Below are positions 60,861-64,000 of a DNA stretch of 64,000 nt, piece after piece. A program made the translations under genes and the position numbers. The first letter of the stretch is position 1, and every line of letters begins with the position of its first letter. The notes below the pieces were generated by a model. It was not told the DNA's origin. It was given only the letters and a program-made list of their open reading frames with translations, and did not search any database. The stretch comes from Daphnia pulex (Eukaryota > Arthropoda > Branchiopoda > Diplostraca > Daphniidae), in the NCBI RefSeq assembly GCF_021134715.1, contig NC_060028.1:84501-148500 (forward strand), written 5' to 3'.

Positions 60861-61835
60861 TTTGGCTAACAAAGGAAGGTGAGGGGAAAGGTAAACCGAC
60901 GGGCGATTTTCAAAACGAAAAACATGAACGTTTCACCGTTTTTTTCTGTTTTTTGGCAGTTGCACAGACACAGAAGTGAAGGAAAATGAAAATACCCTCA
61001 GTGGGGACTGGAATTAAACGCGTTCAGAAATTTCTTTTTTTAAATAATGGCATCGCATCCAAAAAGCTTCAAAAATTTAACTCAATATCAAATCTATGAA
61101 CCATCCCACCCCACTTCCCTATACAAAAAATTGATGTGTTGGAAGTTGAAAATCTAAAGCGTTTCCTGAGTGGTAGGTGGTAATCGAAATTGTTTAAAAA
61201 AGGGAATCAATTTCTCTTGCAGAACCGTTGATAGAAGGAATACCCTCACTTATTTCTTTTTCAGTGAAAACCTTGTTCATATTAGTCAAACATCTGAAAT
61301 GTGACTGGAATGGTTATGGCCTAACTGGACTTTTTCAATTGCTGCAGGTGCCGCTCACACGACGTCCATGTAAAATGTATGAACCAAAATTCATCTCGAA
61401 TTTAGAACAAATAAAATAAATCAGAAAAATCCGGAAAAATCAACTCACCTTTGGTCGTTGTTCATCGGATCGTGTGGTTACGTCTCTCCTCCGACATTTG
61501 CATGTTCCTTACTACTCACCGGATTGAAGTTGATAAACAAAAGATCAATTAAGCAAATAGACGGATTAAAATTTTTCAAGTTGTCGCTGATAAGATATTT
61601 ATGACAAGTATAGAGCCATTGTAAAACCGTAAAACGTTGTTGAACTAAACAGCAAAGCGCTTTGTTTTTTATCAACACTAATTCCCTACACTCGGCATTC
61701 ACTCACGTTGAATAGGAACGCGTCGACAAAAATACCTTACCAACATTAAAATCTAGAGTCATTAGTTTAAATGTGTAGAAAATGGGCGATAAATCGCTAC
61801 TCGGAATCTTTGCGGGTAAGCCTTTAACCCAAAAG
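60861..61835 (-). repeat. Inverted copy of the array 5' block and an unrecognised remnant
   Basis: In reverse complement this gives the same order as 28320-29300: the remnant LISDNLKNFNPSICLIDLL (61702-61478), then GTGAGCGGCACCTGCAGCA (about 61350), AAGCTTTTTGGATGCGATG (about 61060), and CAGTCCCCACTGAGGGTATT (about 61000). So the neighbourhood of this gene pair mirrors the tandem array, inverted. Confidence 0.65.
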
Positions 61836-64000
61836 TTATTCTTCATAGTAGTAGTATTCTTCGGTAATGGTTGGAATCGTTGTTGTTTTGGGTGTTGTTG
61901 AAGTCGTTGCAGTGGATGTTGTTGGAGCTGTTGTTGTGGTCGACGTAGTTGATGGCATTGTTGTTGAGGTGGTTGGCTGTGCGGTGGTAGTTGTCGACGA
62001 GGTAGTCGCTGGTGTCGTGACTGCTGTTGTACTTGCCGTTGAAGTTGCAGCGTCTGTCGTCAGTGGAACAGGGCAGGTTGTTGACGCCCAAATGCAATCG
62101 AACCAATCCCCGTTGTTGAATTTCGAATACACAAGGACTCTCGTTCCATTTGACAAATAAATTCCGTTTTCTATGGGCGGATTCTCGTCAAAATCAGACA
62201 CACCAACGACCTGTCGTTGAAATTCAAAAAAATTATTCGGGTGGAAATGTAGAGATAGGATAATTGAATTATACCCTCAAATAACTTCCAGGACTTGACA
62301 AGTTCATGGATGAACACGAAAACTCAATTTGTTCATCCAAAGGCAATTCAATGAAGAAATAACATTCTCTCGGTTCTCCCGTTGTTAGACCATCCAAAAA
62401 TGGTTGAAGGGTCCCAGTGGACGATGTTGTTCCTCCATGGCGACAGACTAGACATATTAAAAATCGGTTTAAGAATTATAGTGTGACATAGTTTTAATAA
62501 TTGCTGGGACTCACGTTTGAAATCCGTCGTCGATAGAGCCGGAACAGCTGACCATGTGCAATTAAACCAATCTTTATTGACGTCAATTTGAGAATTCAAA
62601 TGAATCAAATCGACGCCGGAAGTGTACACTCGGTTGGCCAGAGGCGTAAGAGCCATGTTTAAATCGGAAATTCCGCTGAACTTTGTCGATAAAACAAAAA
62701 ATGGAGTGAAATTTTGTAGAATATTCTACTGAATTATTAAACTCACATGCAAATAACTCCCTGGGCTAGTGAAATTGATGACCGGGCAAGAGATCTCAGT
62801 CAATTGATTGGGAGGCACTTCGATGATAAACGAACAGGAATTTAGTTGAACATTTTTGCCGTTAGCCATTAACGGTTGAATGTGTCCGCTGGCAGATTTC
62901 GTGATTTTCTCCCGACATACTTTGAGAATAAAAAGGGAAAATAATAAAACTTGTGCGAGAATTAATTACAAATATGAAATATTTACGTTTGTTATCATTT
63001 GTCAGTGGTGGGATCATAACCGTCGTCCATTGGCATTTGAAAGAGTCTCGATTGCTGAATTGAGAAAACAGGTAAATGATTTCGCTGGTCGACGTGTAGA
63101 CCCGATTCATTGCAGGTGGATCGGCTATCACAGTTTCGGAAATCGTTTGGACCTTTTTAATTTCAACGAGAAAATTTTATCAGTAAAACGAACGCTGTGG
63201 TTTATGTAGACAAAGAATTACCTGTAAATAATTGTCAGGACTGCTGAGGGTCACGTTTGAGCACATCAACTGAATTCGGTGGTCGGAAGGAACGGTAATG
63301 ACAAACATGCACATTCTCGGATCTGTGCTGGGATCGTCCGCTGATAGCTGAATGGTCCCGTTGGGAGTGGCGGACGTTCCATCGCGACAAACTATAAATG
63401 CAATTAAAATTGGCAAATCAGATCAAGTTTAAACTGAAATTTAATTTCCCTTAAGGAAATAAATAATTACGTTGATATTCAGTTGTTTGCGGTTCGGGAA
63501 TCATTTTCCATTTGCAGTCGAACCAGTCAGTTTTGTCGACCCTGGAAAACAGGAACATGTTGTTGCTCCTTGAAGTGTAAATTCGATTGACTACGGGCGG
63601 ATTGACGTTGATTTCGGAACCTCCGTAAATAACTAATTCGGCGCCGGGACTTTTAAGACTGACGACCGAGCAGGTCATCTGGATGAGCTTATCGGCGGGT
63701 GCGTCTATGAAGAAGCTGCACTGCCTTTGCCCGTTGCTGGAGTTATTGATGGTGGGACGGACAGTCCCGTTGGCCGCCATTGAAAATCGGTCCAAACACG
63801 CTATCGTGCAAAATTCACGTTCAAATGAAGGTTCATTACAAGTGGCCGTCTAAAAATCACAAATTGTCTAATCAACTGAATTCAATTTACCCTTGGCGCT
63901 GGATGGAAGCGATCGAATGGCCATTTCCGCTTTCAAAATGGCGGCAAAGTTTCGGCTTGTCGAAGGATCATTCAACGTGCTGGACGATCGTTGCTTGGTA
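61836..64000 (-). CDS. Secreted four-CUB / mucin protein, array gene D (partial at 5', lacks CUB5)
   Basis: Exons on the minus strand, running in from beyond the window: 64000-63891 (partial linker), 63800-63471, 63391-63222, 63152-62987, 62919-62747, 62680-62515, 62447-62275, 62210-61836. Sizes and phases equal those of gene C up to CUB4, and the protein is close to A-C (CLDRFSMAANGTVRPTI; LCRDGTSATPNGT). The last exon carries only a short Thr-rich stretch of about 55 residues and then ends TIPTITEEYYYYEE-stop at 61836. No CUB5 exons follow: the next sequence is the remnant that lies several kb downstream in the tandem copies. Either a deletion that left a new acidic/tyrosine tail or a decaying gene; the frame is otherwise open. 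Confidence 0.75.

Overview
The window is eukaryotic nuclear DNA, most likely from an arthropod and probably a branchiopod crustacean such as Daphnia. Evidence: short GT-AG introns, a Hippo-pathway salvador gene rich in glutamine repeats, an RR-type chitin-binding cuticle protein, a DUF4470/MYND-type gene, and tandem families of secreted CUB/mucin proteins. The species call is inference; the gene calls rest on splice-consistent reading frames that I joined by hand.

Layout. 1-410 (-): 5' end of a DDEFGDF-motif protein (aftiphilin/synergin type), divergent from salvador (1012-3072, +). 3478-6817 and 9062-11605 (-): two tandem paralogues with a stonustoxin-like N-terminal domain and C-terminal ankyrin repeats. 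The duplication also carried the last bases and 3' UTR of salvador, leaving a salvador tail at 8551-8610. 12590-12835: an orphan CUB-gene promoter. 13199-16587 (+): a DUF4470-type gene ending in half a MYND finger, with a probable frameshift and an in-frame stop. 16.6-18.8 kb: a decayed ankyrin pseudogene (-) and gene debris.

18.5-46.1 kb is a tandem array of three secreted five-CUB/mucin genes (A 20592-23818, B 29919-33142, C 39268-42395, all +). Each has a near-identical TATA promoter, and each is followed by decayed ankyrin debris on the minus strand; A and B are also followed by a decayed CUB half-exon. The bodies of A and B, with about 5 kb downstream, are almost base-identical over 8.08 kb (period 9,324 bp), but their promoters and first two exons differ, B's resembling C's. 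Behind C, the ankyrin debris is joined to an inverted copy of a cuticle-gene promoter, exon 1 and intron 1 (45795-46077).

46.1-53.4 kb is mostly without recognisable genes, but holds a TTAA-flanked inverted-repeat element, a second inverted-repeat element and a duplicated exon-like block. 53713-54226 (+) is an intact RR cuticle protein. 56594-58400 (-) is a two-CUB/mucin relative of the array genes. 59787-60291 (-) is a promoter-bearing fragment of an array gene cut off in CUB1 by a small inverted duplication. 61836-64000 (-) is a fourth array gene, lacking CUB5 and running off the window.

Taken together, the right three quarters is a birth-and-death locus in which a promoter plus signal-peptide module, CUB exon modules and ankyrin debris have been duplicated, swapped, inverted and cut. 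The proteins are predicted to be extracellular; their job is not shown by the sequence.
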